Positions 34,901-44,956 of a stretch of DNA of 64,000 bases are shown here, piece after piece (position 1 is the stretch's first letter; every line of letters starts with the position of its first letter). Under the pieces are notes generated by a model. That model worked only from the letters and a program-made list of their open reading frames with translations, searched no databases and had not been told where the DNA came from. The DNA lies in contig OX344762.1 in assembly GCA_947034895.1 (NCBI GenBank), forward strand, positions 8,623,501 to 8,687,500, read 5' to 3'. The translations under genes were made by a program, and so were the position numbers. The DNA comes from Rhytidiadelphus loreus (Eukaryota; Streptophyta; Bryopsida; Hypnales; Hylocomiaceae).

Positions 34901-35291
34901 GATCCAGCCACAATTGTCGAATTATGGCATCAATGTGCTCAGGGAAAGCTGTTCGAACCCTCCAACCGAGAATGCGACTCACTTGAGCTCGGAAGTGGTA
35001 TCGGAAATTCCGATTGGCGGGTGTTGCTGGCCACGGATGACTCTTTCCAACAACAGGGAGGGTACTCAAGAAGCTCACATCTAAACAATTCAGAATCTTC
35101 TTCCTTTGCCGCTCATTGCACTTCATCTGTTGAAGCCAATCGTCAATGATGTCTGCTTCTACCTGGACATGGTTAGGTAAGTTGCATAGCCGCGCTCCTT
35201 TTATGGGCTCCATGTCCTCGCAAAATTGTGAAGGTGCACGCTCCTGAAATGAGAAATCACCCTCCTTCTCTACCCCTGTTCTTGTGCTCAT
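34404..35291 (-). CDS. Hypothetical protein encoded in the 5' part of the piggyBac element
   Basis: A 295-codon ORF starting MSTRTGVEKEGDFSF. Residues about 30-125 look like a compact globular helical domain (VQVEADIIDDWLQQMKCNER, later FRYHFRAQVSRILGWRVRTA and AIIRQLWLDHV). The rest is Gly/Ser/Gln-rich and probably disordered. I recognise no family. It is transcribed in the same direction as the transposase and lies behind the only promoter-like region in the element, so it could be a separate accessory protein or first exon(s) of the transposase transcript. The 3' half overlaps another open frame (34900-34187) and its true end is uncertain. 'gatttctcatttcag' just after the ATG resembles a 3' splice site, so the N-terminus may also differ. 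Confidence 0.45.
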   Translation of the reverse strand: MSTRTGVEKEGDFSFQERAPSQFCEDMEPIKGARLCNLPNHVQVEADIIDDWLQQMKCNERQRKKILNCLDVSFLSTLPVVGKSHPWPATPANRNFRYHFRAQVSRILGWRVRTAFPEHIDAIIRQLWLDHVHSDESKRGRPGSIQCEACITEPRNAASGETENVDGDKKRYRIGGPPGTADGCRGGPKPPISGRVAGTDSKIEAAEAAAANDEATIGEGTRRQQRWYSVSSTEESDQSTTGNNGRGGLSQRQDKSTFEVATEFSQFTNKGASGSKRKGPWGEHNSSLSGQSHEL

Positions 35292-35780
35292 TGCCCCCCA
35301 CGTCTTGGCAATTTACCGGACGCCCACTACTTGTCCTATCTAATTCGGCGCCTGAAGAAGTACCTCTCATCACAAGTGAACCCGAATTGGGTTGGCCAAG
35401 CATGGAGGCAGAATCCAGTTGCTCCCTCCTACCGATTGCAGCAAATTCGTGCGATTGCAACTGAACAGCAATTCTAATGATCAAACGGACAAACTAAACC
35501 TTACGGAAATCGCAATCTCCTTACAAGCGCCGCCCTCCACTACCTCGTCCACAACTCTTGCACGACAGGGATCCAAGGCAGCCGTCTCTCTCGAAATTCA
35601 AGCAACCTCGTCTCCGTCTTCACGCCCCAAAGCCTCGCTGCCACGCCACCTCATGCTCCACGGCGATCGCCACCAACGGTCTTCCTCCGGGTGCGCGCCA
35701 ACCCTAAACCCTCGTCTTCCACCGGTGATGTCACCCTGCGTCCTACGTGTCTCCTCTCACAGCAGTGCTTTCTGATTGCC
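35292..35780 (-). promoter_or_regulatory. GC-rich leader/promoter of the piggyBac gene
   Basis: Read on the minus strand this is a GC-rich, plant-style gene start with 'gagggtttagggttggcgcg' (telo-box motif at 35700-35713 on the plus strand, AACCCTAAACCCT). It lies directly inside the right end of the element and upstream of the first large ORF, so transcription towards lower coordinates is inferred. No TATA box was identified. Confidence 0.4.
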
Positions 35781-35972
35781 TGAAAACTAAAATTAGCACA
35801 AAAATGTGGTAACTTATCCAATTAGGGCACCTCAGATGTCATTGCAAAGTAAAGGCACAGATGTACGATTTGTTCTCAAAGCATTTTTGCAATAGACTCC
35901 AGTAAGTTTCAGAATTCAGCTCTCCAAAAACCGGGAGGACACTTTCTGTCCTCTGTGACACTTTGGGGTTAA

Positions 35973-38900
35973 GGGTCGCTTCTTGGACCTGTCACCTTAG
36001 TGACATATTCGTGTTGTCAGACTCAGTTCAACGTCAGCAACAACATCATGTTCCTCTGTTCGGGTTGGTAGCAGAAGATAATCTGATCCTCCAATTTCAA
36101 GTGATGGAAAAACAAACAAATAGAAAGACAACTGAAAAGAATCCATTGACCCGGTTTCTGGAGCTGGTTGGCTGTTCAATGCACTGATCCGTCTCAGACT
36201 TCGTTCTCCTGTCAAGTTTGACTGACCAAAAGAAAAGAATAAATACTACGCTAATATCCTTTCTAATTCTCATGTCAATTCTACCATATGGTGGAAGCAC
36301 CCAAAACTGTCAATATAAGCAATTCAGCATAGGTGGAGGCACCTTTATCTAAAAATGATACTTTTGTAGTAGTACACAGGAAGAACAGCAAGGCGTCACC
36401 CACGGGGTATTTTATTTCAATATGCATCTTCACCCCACCCCCAAACTTTTTGTTTTAAAAAAGTTTGGGGTGGGTGGGGTGAAGATGCATGTTGAAGTAA
36501 AATACCCTTGGGGTGACGCCTTGCCGTTCTTCCTGTGAATTAGCAAGTGAAAACCATGAATATTAAAAGAAAAAATTAGATTTTTCGGATGTGATTCTAA
36601 TTTTTCGGAAGTGTCGGCTCCCTAAACCACTAAAACTTTCACGTAGGAGGACCCTGAATCGAATTCTGCAAAAATCAGTAGTCAACGAATAAGAGTTAAG
36701 TATGTGTTCTTTCAAATGCTTCACCAAATCAAAGGTAAGCATTTGAAGGACACATTTAGAAGCAGTCTAGGGTACAAGAATAGGAACGTACAGGGACGCT
36801 TTAGGGTTGCCTTCACCTTTTAGATTGATTGCGGTACAATCTTTCCCGAAGTAACTTAAGCTTGCTTCCACATTTGTCAAACTTCTCATGCAGAGGAACG
36901 GGGGTTGAGGTCAGTTATCACGTGGAGGTTCAGTTGAGGCTTTGTCTGCTTGCCTGAGCTGATCGAGGAGATTGGGTAACTAACTCCTACGGGACTGGGG
37001 TACGTACGTACGTACGTACTGTAAGGTACGTTTCACCAATTAATAGTTTCTCAAAACCTGCCATTCTTCAGCTGCGCATTGAGCTAGAAAACCATGTTCT
37101 AATTACACGCAATGCATGATTCTAACTTACACGCATTCTGTTCGAAATATATGCAGGAAGATATCATAGACCACCAATGCAAGCTTATTAATTAACTCTC
37201 TGATCATCAAACCAGCAATGCAACGTACTTCAATTCGTCCGTTTGAATAACTTAATTGTACGTCCCGCCAGGCCACTTGTGGCTGGTGTCTGTATTTTAC
37301 CCATTTGCAATGAAATTCCGTGTCATTTGTTCAAAAACAAACAAACAAACATAATTGTACGTCCGGGATAACATAATTGCATTTGACAATCGTTGCAGTA
37401 CTACTGTAAGTTGCCCCTGGCAGATCGAGAGCTAGAATGTCATAAAGAATGTCGTACACGAACACTAGGCCTTGTGGAATTCATGACGAAAAAAGCTCCA
37501 GTACGTGACTGGAGTACTGGAGTGGACACTTCCTGCGCGCAGTAGTAGGTATGGGTGTCGGTATTTGAATATTCATGCCCCTTCGATTCTTCTCAACCCT
37601 GTCTCTGTCAATGAAGTTCACTGCTAGCTAGCTGCAGAGTTGCAGGAATGCAAGTTCCTGTGAAAGTGATATGGGGTTACGGAAAGTCGTTGCAATTGCA
37701 TCGAGACTGAAGGTTACGTTATAATTGCATCATGCAGGCCACATTCGCAGCAATGATAATATCTTAAGCTTGGAAGCCGGATAACGTGATCGATCTTTCA
37801 AAACTGAGAAAATATACCCTCGTTGAGGGAAAGTGTGAAATCAATGTGCCTTGATATGTAGGGAAACAGACTTAATCTCAGTACAAGTTATACTTCACTC
37901 CAATTTCAATGCTCCATCTTTGTGTCGGTTATTTGAAGGCCTCTCTCTGAAAGTTAAGATATACAATTTTTTTGGTTGAAAATAATTTATCCATGAGGCA
38001 AAACCAATCATCTACTACAAAGGTCTTACCTAAGACAAAATTAGTATAACATTGTGATACAATAGAAAAATTGAATCAATTTTTTTTTCTCTAAATTACA
38101 TCCCTTAGTGTTTATCATGGCCATTGATGTTGTGTACAAGGTCTTGAAGTGAAGAAGCATTCAAAGTACTATTGTATATTCATCTATTTACTACAATAGG
38201 TTTAGGTATACTAGGTTTAGAGTGTAGTATTTAGTCATCGATTCAATCAAATGTCTAAATTCCCTACCATTTTGTGTTACAAATTTGTTGCAAATCACCA
38301 AAAGATTGGTATTGCACCTACCCAACATCCAAAGTATCAAACAACTATACTATACAGGCTTGATTTGTTTGTATAGCATTGGCTTCCTTTTCAAATAAGA
38401 TCCTACTCAAACTTCTTGACGTTCACCATAAACATATATAACTTTTGTCTCTTCAAAGCCTCCTGACTCTAGATTTCGGTTTCATGATCAAGTTATGTGA
38501 CAATACCAATAACCTTTGACGGTTATGGGTGTTTTTTCACGTTAGAAAAGTTGAAACTGTCAAGCCGGCCATGGCATGCCAGCGTTGCCTGCTCCATTTA
38601 GGATTGCGTGCTGACAGCGTACACTCTGAGCCCCAATTACTGAACACAAGCCTGCAATTATTGATGACATCTAAGTCTCGTGGCCTCAACCAGAGTTGCG
38701 TTGCTGACTGTTTACTAAGCAATAAAGTTTGAGCGACCTCTGCATGACGAACGCAACCTTCAATTTTTTGGTCTTCGATCAGTGCAGATTGCAGCAGTTA
38801 GTCCACACGCGAGGAGTACGTGGACGCGTGATTCTAGGTAGCCGCCCTCTCCCATGCCAAAGCTCGCAAGCTTTCTGTATGTACTCATGGATAACTGATA

Positions 38901-39258
38901 TTCTCTGCGTCTCTCCCAGTTGCCTCACACCAATTGCAAGCTCATCAGTAGTTGTAGCCCGAGTTGGAGATCGAGGTAGCGCAAGTTCACTAAGTCGAAC
39001 GCAAGTGCAATTGCATTGAATTGAAGCTGCATTTTGATCGAGAAATCGTTTGACAGTTCCAAGCTGCACTTGCCGGCCATTGATAACTAGCTAGCGCGCT
39101 AGCTAGGGAGTGACAAGAAACTGATCGACTGGGTTTGAAATTGAAGGAAGGAGGGACTAGCGAGCTAGCCTGTTTGAGGTGGAGCTGCAGAGTGGAGCTA
39201 GCTTCGCATTTTACTTGCGATTGAAACCAAGAGTGTGTAATATATATAATATATCAAC
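35973..39258. other. Spacer between piggyBac and MLO, with hairpin element and MLO promoter
   Basis: No supported coding region. It holds the hairpin MITE at 36375-36537 and an (ACGT)n run at about 36999-37020. From about 38.5 kb the sequence is less AT-rich and presumably contains the MLO promoter and 5' UTR; 'taatatatataatatatc' lies directly before the ATG. ORFs in 38529-39069 on both strands overlap each other and show no resemblance. Confidence 0.45.
36375..36537. mobile_element. Long-hairpin MITE with CACAGGAAGA termini
   Basis: Two arms of about 76 bp (36375-36450 and 36461-36537) pair almost perfectly around a 10-base loop; ends are CACAGGAAGAACAGCAAGG and its complement. The same outermost ten bases terminate the element at 43682-43926. 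A matching target duplication is not visible (flanks gta and aat). The RNA would form a long, nearly perfect stem. Confidence 0.8.
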
Positions 39259-42200
39259 ATGGCCGGAGGTGCCGATCCCAGCGAGAGGTCTTTGGAGTTC
39301 GCGCCCACATGGTCGCTCGCCACAGTGGCCACTATCTTCGTCTTCGTCTCTTTCAGTGTGGAGCGCCTTTTGCACTGGCTTGGCCATGTATGTAACGAAT
39401 GTAGTTTTCAACGCCATTCTCAATGCAAGGAATGCGTGATGATTTGAAGCTGACTTGCTGTGAACTACTTCGTCAATTTTCGTAGCTTGACTGCTCTCCT
39501 CCGTTGAATGCTCTAACTGTGTGTGTGTGTGTTGCAGTATCTGACGAAAACCAAGAAGAAGGCGCTCTTTGCAGCCTTTATGAAGATCAAAGATGGTGAT
39601 GATTCTTGCAGCTTGTTACTGTCTGCTTAGTTTTGTGAATTGTTAGAGTTCTGCAAATAGTCCGTCTGAGAATAAATTGTTAGAGTTCTGCAAATAGGTC
39701 ATTGTGATTCCAGTGAGTGAGTCCAGCTCGTTGCTTATGTATGGGGTGACTGAATATCTGCATTCATTTCATTGTGAACGTGATTGATTGGCAGAGCTGA
39801 TGTTGGTGGGCTTCATATCCTTGGCCATGGCGTTAATGGCGACACCTATCTCCAAAATCTGCATCAAGTCCAAGACGTATGATAAGTGGACGCCGTGTCA
39901 TATCAACGACCGACCCAAACCTGTGGAGCATTGGGAGTACTCTGCTTGGGAAAGCCCAGCTGCTGCGCATCTCAAGGGTGAACATGGGCGCCGCCTTTTG
40001 GCGGAGGAAGTAGCAGCTGGGGTTGCTGGTTGTCCGCCGGTAATACACATACACAATTTGCTGAATCATTCAATGGTCTCGCAAATATTAGTTTAGGGTT
40101 TAGGGTTGCAAGCTTGTCGGCGTTCTGCCTTGGCTTTGGCTTTGGGTGTTTTCTCATTGCGAAACTTGTTGGCATCTCGATCAGGGAATGGAGCCCTTCA
40201 TTTCGGCGAATAGTCTCCATCAACTACACATCTTCATTTTCATCCTCGCTGCTGTCCATGTCGCCTACTCTTGCCTCACCATGGTTCTTGCTTTCATGAA
40301 GGTACGTGGAAGATAGGCTGGAATAGGACCAGGAGTTCCAAATTGGATTTACTGTTTTTTAAGCACTTTCACTTCGAGTGGCGAGTACTGGGTCATACGA
40401 GGACTTTCGATCTTTTGTTCAATTTTATTTATCTTTTGACCATGGCCCGGACATGCAATGTTCTTCACTCATTCTGGTAATCTAAGATGTGGTCCTTTAT
40501 GAATAGTTTTTTTCGAAGCAGGATGAATCAAATTGATCAATTAAAGGTCATGAAATCTCGGTAGAGAAATTAATGTTGTCATGTCGATGAGCTCCTTTTC
40601 CGCAGTTACGATTACAGCTATGTATGCTTAGCTTTTGGGGGCGATGATTTTTGGCAGGTGCAAAGTTGGAGGAAGTGGGAGATCCAAGCGCAACAAGCTG
40701 CCAGTGGAGTGAATTTAGAAGGTAAAGTACTGCTCTGTTAGTCCTGCCGCAACTTTGAAAAATCAGATTCCGCACGTATCTAATGTCTTGTTAACGTTGT
40801 CAACGGATTGAAGATTTTAACAATTTGTGGAAGATAATAACCATGGCATTGGACAGGGAATTAAAGAAATCGCTGATTGATGTGCTGAATGACGCAGATA
40901 TTCTAAATAGCATAACTTTTTCTCGTCAATCAACGTTTCAAAAATACCACACCTCTATGTGCTGCAGTCGCAACGCGTTCGTTGTGTGGGTGGTAAGTTG
41001 GCTTTGAGCCTTTCCATTTTGAGGATGAATTGATTTAGGAGCTGCATGTTATCATTGAAATTGGGTGGGTAGGGTGGCGGTGGAAAAGAAATAGGATTGA
41101 ACAGCTGAACAGCTGTTGTATGCAAACGTAAGATTTCATCTATCGGTCACTGAATCAGACCCATCAGATACTAAAATTTATCATGTCAACAGATCTGCTT
41201 CTTCCAACAAATCTACATTCCTCGGGCCGACTACATTACTCTCCGCCAGTGTTTCATATCCGTACGTTTGCTCCAATTCTCTATTCTCTAATCCAAGTTC
41301 CTGTGCACTTAAAATATTAGTGACTGTCTTCAATATTTCTCATAACTGCTACATAAATTCCTGTGCACTTGAACATTAGTGATTTCATTATTACGTAGAA
41401 CTGCCAGATGATTATTGTGGAGAATTAGTATGCCTAACCAGTGGACTCAACTGTGCAGACTCATCATCTGCGTGACGACTACGACTTTCATGCTTATGTG
41501 ATCCGCTGTATGGAGGATGAATTTAAGAAAATCGTCGGAATCAGGTACTAAAGGATCAGGCAATTCATGCTAGCTACACTGTTGAGCTTGGATCTATTTT
41601 TGTTTTTTTGTCCTCTCTCACTAGTAGAAAATCCACCCCCAGATGTGTTCTAGAAAAGCTAGCACGATTGGCAGAGTTTTCATTAGAAAACTGTCTTAAA
41701 TGGCATTGCAATTGATAGTTTGGTACTAGGGATTAACACAGCGTGCCAGGTTCTTTGGGATGGAGGTTTTCTACTAGTTATACTTTAGTTATATTTCATC
41801 TTCAAATGGTTATTAATTTCTGAAGTACTGATGTATTTCTTACAGTGCAAAATTGTGGGCATTCGTCATCCTGTTCTTGCTCTTCAATGTTAATGGTACG
41901 CATCTCCCAATGCCTCAGTGATGAGTCAATATATGTCCTTCTAAGTGATGTCATTTCCTTTATTGTGTTCTCCTTACTGAGCTCTTTTTCTTTTCTTTTT
42001 CTTCTTTTAATCTATCGACTCTGGTGATTGTGCAGGCGTTTATTTGTATTTCTGGTCGTCATTCATCCCCGTTCTCGTAAGCACATACTGGTCACCCAAA
42101 AACTTTACTGGATCAAAGAATGCTAACTCTGAATCTATAGAGTTTTAATTAAACTTAGACTGTATCAAGAACTTTTGGATCATACGGAAGCTTCCCCATG

Positions 42201-44956
42201 TTACAAAAGGAGGTCTCTGTATGACCAACGTGACTATGAGGATGAATTGCGGAGAAGATAATCTTTGTACTGTTTTAATATTTCCTGAAGTCATATAACT
42301 TTACTGAAAATCCTGTCAATAACATTGCATTTGGAATCTATATAGTTGAGCTAGTACTTATACTGGTTGGGAATGTGCAGTTGGTTCTGCTCATTGGTGC
42401 AAAGCTGCAGTATGTGGTGTCCACTCTGGCGTTGGAGGTCGCTGATGCTCCGGGGGCATATGTAGGTCACTTGCTAAGGCCGCGAGACGAGTTGTTTTGG
42501 TTCCGTCGACCAGATTTACTCCTCTCCATTCTGCACTTGGTCCTTTTCCAAGTACGTATCTCGCATCCCAACATCAACACGGTCGCCACTAGTAGAAAAA
42601 ACAATGTCTGATCCAAGTTGTCCGAAGCAACAAAACAGGTCCGAATCAACACAATTCTGTTCATTCATGTCCAAATCAAGACATCTGAAGCAACAAAACG
42701 TGTTGATTCGGACACTGTTTTCTAAGCGTGCTGATTGTGCAAAGAATTTAATATTTATTTAGAAGGAATTCAAATGCATTTGGGTGATCCAGAGTATTTC
42801 CATAGAATTCTTGCATTGAATATCATTGTGTCTCCATTCTGATACCAAGAGGGGGTCATTCAATTTAACTTACTCCATCATCTCTTCTCTTGATACAGAA
42901 TGCGTTTGAGTTGGCGACCTTCTTTTGGCACCTGGTAAGCTCCATATGAATTTCAATTTATTTGAAGCATACACTTTGGTATATCACATCTACGAATTAG
43001 CAGATTGGATGAGTTGAGTTCTTTTCGTGACCTGAATTTACCCAGAGGGTACTCATATTGGATGTTGTGGTGGCAGTGGACATTTGGATTTCACTCGTGC
43101 TTGTTGGAGCAAAACAAGTGGATGGTTTACATCCGCCTGTTAGTGGGGTACGTGCTTCGGTTGCTTATCAATCTGGATTCATGACAATATCATTCAGCAG
43201 ATCCCTTTCTAGCACTCGAATTGTATGTTAAGATTCTCGGGATTGTTCCTCGCAGATTGGGAGTGCAACTCTTCTGTAGTGTCAGCTCATTGCCCCTGTA
43301 TAATCTCGTTTCTCAGGTACGTCTGAACAACTGAACTTCTTAATGTTCTGACTTGTTCCAGTCCTTCAAATATCTTAAGCATGTGTTTGAGTCGGTAGGT
43401 AGAGGATTGTAATTGTAACCTATGCAAGAGGGTGATTTTGGGGAGACCAGCGTGGTGCTTTGGAGAGAGCACTTTGGGCACAAGAGCCAAATCTGTAGAG
43501 ATCAAATTTTTGTCACTTTATATGAATTTCTTTGCATTTTAAAAGTGAAAGATTGTAGACCACTATTTAGTAGCATTAGACAACCCCATTTCCGTTTTAA
43601 AGATCAGTGGCCATAGACATTTAGTCAAGTCATGCTTACTCCGCTTGCTAATCGAAGGCCAACCAAGTGTACAGGAAGAGACACAGGAAGATTTCACTAC
43701 GTTAGCCCCAGGGTCTAATCTTCATCGGGGCCTGAACTCCCCAGCTTTAGACCCCTGGGTTTTTGAACTCCCCCACTTTAGCCCGACCAAGGTGTGCAAT
43801 TTTGGGGTCTAAAGTGACGTCCACAAAGAAAATTTGAAATTTTTCGAGTCCCTTGTAAAATGGGGCTAAAGTAGGGGTTATTGCGTGAAACATTAGCCCC
43901 TGCTAATCCCTCGAAATCTTCCTGTGAGATGAGTTGCTGTTGATAACAGTAATGGAAACGGGGTCAGGTCCCTAAAAATTCTGAGTGTCCTCTAATTACT
44001 GGTGGTTTCAGATGGGCAGCAACTACCACCAAGCCGTTTTGCCTCCCCGTGTGGGGCGAGCTTTACATGCCTGGCACAAAGACGCCAGAAAACGGGTAAA
44101 GATAGGCTCACTCTTCAGTTTTGGCCGAAAACGAAACAAATCTGGATATGGAGAGGAGCAGGCCCTCTCACCCAAGGACCCCGAGGGCAACTCACTCTCT
44201 CCAACGATCCTCATCATGGAAGATAGCACCATGGAAAGGTACAACTCCACAACCAGACCAACAGCGCGCATGTTGATTCTCTTTCATTGCAAAGACTGGA
44301 GTGTATCGTGATTTTGAGCTGCCAAGTAAAATTTAAACTAAACCCTGAGCCCTAATAAAATTTGCACCATTTACCAAGTCACAACCACAGCAGCACGCTG
44401 CAATCAACATTCGAAGAAATTCCATAGGCATTTGGCCCCCAACACTCTTAGTTCCCAGTTTCCACTATTGCACAACTCCTGGAGAAAATTGGTTTTGAAC
44501 ATTATGACAAAAATGCACACTGTGACGAAAAAAACACCTTGCTAGCACAAGCTCTGCATCTTGAGAAGTGTATTGACTTCTTGACGCACTAGTTCGAGGA
44601 ATATTTTTAGTCATTCCGCACCAAAGTCTTAGTTCTATGTGTTCACTATTGCAGAGCCCTTGGAGAGGTTCGGTTTAGGCATGATGACAAACGTATAACA
44701 TGACCGAAAATACGTCCCTGGCACAGGCTTTGAATCTTGATGAGAGTTATATTGGAACTCAGTGATAAATCCAACAAAACATTAAATTCTACGTTACTAT
44801 TGCTGCCTCATGGTCTAACCAATCCGTTTTGCAACTTGTTTCAGAGGAGATCAGGTCCGTCCCAGAACACCAAAGACGCCAAGAGATGAGGATTCTCACA
44901 ATGTGTACATCCAAATCGGTTCAAGCGAAGAGAAGACGAATGCTGAAAGGGATTGA
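39259..44956 (+). CDS. MLO: MLO family seven-transmembrane protein
   Basis: Sixteen coding exons: 39259-39387, 39538-39595, 39795-40039, 40185-40301, 40658-40721, 40898-40992, 41193-41261, 41459-41544, 41846-41895, 42036-42076, 42381-42551, 42899-42934, 43077-43147, 43256-43316, 44012-44238, 44845-44956. Phases agree throughout, giving 543 residues, a normal MLO length. Visible parts: TM1 near residues 16-36, DELMLVGFISL (TM2), LHIFIFILAAVHV (TM3), the loop segment DDYDFHAYVIRCMEDEF, SAKLWAFVILFLLFNVNG (TM4), KLQYVVSTLALE, and FWFRRPDLLLSILH before TM6. After TM7 comes a calmodulin-binding-like amphipathic stretch (GRALHAWHKDARKRVKIG, about 445-465) and a polar tail ending EEKTNAERD. MLO proteins are plasma-membrane calmodulin-binding proteins, reported as Ca2+ channels, and some are powdery mildew susceptibility factors. 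The start of exon 6 is the least certain join. Introns 8, 11 and 14 hold MITEs. Confidence 0.93.
41629..41779. mobile_element. Small CACTA-like MITE in MLO intron 8
   Basis: Left end CACTAGTAGAAAATCCACC, right end GGAGGTTTTCTACTAGTT; inverted repeats of about 18 bp in a 151-bp unit. The last bases of the right end have drifted from TAGTG, and no clear 3-bp duplication remains. Confidence 0.5.
42587..42731. mobile_element. Hairpin CACTA-like MITE in MLO intron 11
   Basis: Starts CACTAGTAGAAAAAACA, close to the terminus of the intron-8 element. Arms containing GTCCGAATCAACAC and GTGTTGATTCGGAC pair, as do the neighbouring 'gaagcaacaaaac' phrases. It begins 36 bases after the exon 11 donor. The right end is degenerate ('ttctaagcgtg'). 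Confidence 0.5.
43682..43926. mobile_element. CACTA-superfamily-like MITE in MLO intron 14
   Basis: 245 bp with ends CACAGGAAGATTTC and GAAATCTTCCTGTG, flanked by a direct AGA (43679-43681 and 43927-43929). The subterminal phrases TTAGCCCC / GGGGCTAA also pair. The 3-bp duplication and CAC... terminus fit the CACTA superfamily; it shares its outer ten bases with the hairpin element at 36375-36537. Confidence 0.7.
44447..44757. repeat. Diverged direct duplication in MLO intron 15
   Basis: Units beginning 'cttagttcccagtttccact' (44447) and 'cttagttctatgtgttcact' (44638) continue in parallel through 'attgca', 'cctggagaaaattggtttt' / 'cttggagaggttcggttta', 'tatgacaaa' / 'gatgacaaa' and 'agctctgcatcttga' / 'ggctttgaatcttga', at 191 bp spacing. 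Not coding. Confidence 0.55.

Larger units (their letters stand above)
30412..35968 (-). mobile_element. Full-length piggyBac-superfamily transposon
   Basis: TTAA at 30408-30411 and 35969-35972 flanks a 5,557-bp unit whose ends are CCCCAAAGCATCATTTGG (left) and, read inward from the right, CCCCAAAGTGTCACAGAGG: a perfect 8-bp inverted repeat starting with CCC, as in piggyBac. Only parts of the subterminal regions match. Inside, on the minus strand, lies a piggyBac transposase frame (33731-31659). Upstream in the same transcription direction are further ORFs (35291-34404, 34900-33521) and a GC-rich leader with a telo-box (35700-35713). At 5.6 kb it is roughly twice the size of the classic insect element, because of the extra 5' coding-like region and a 1.2-kb tail (30412-31658) without supported genes. 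Confidence 0.85.
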
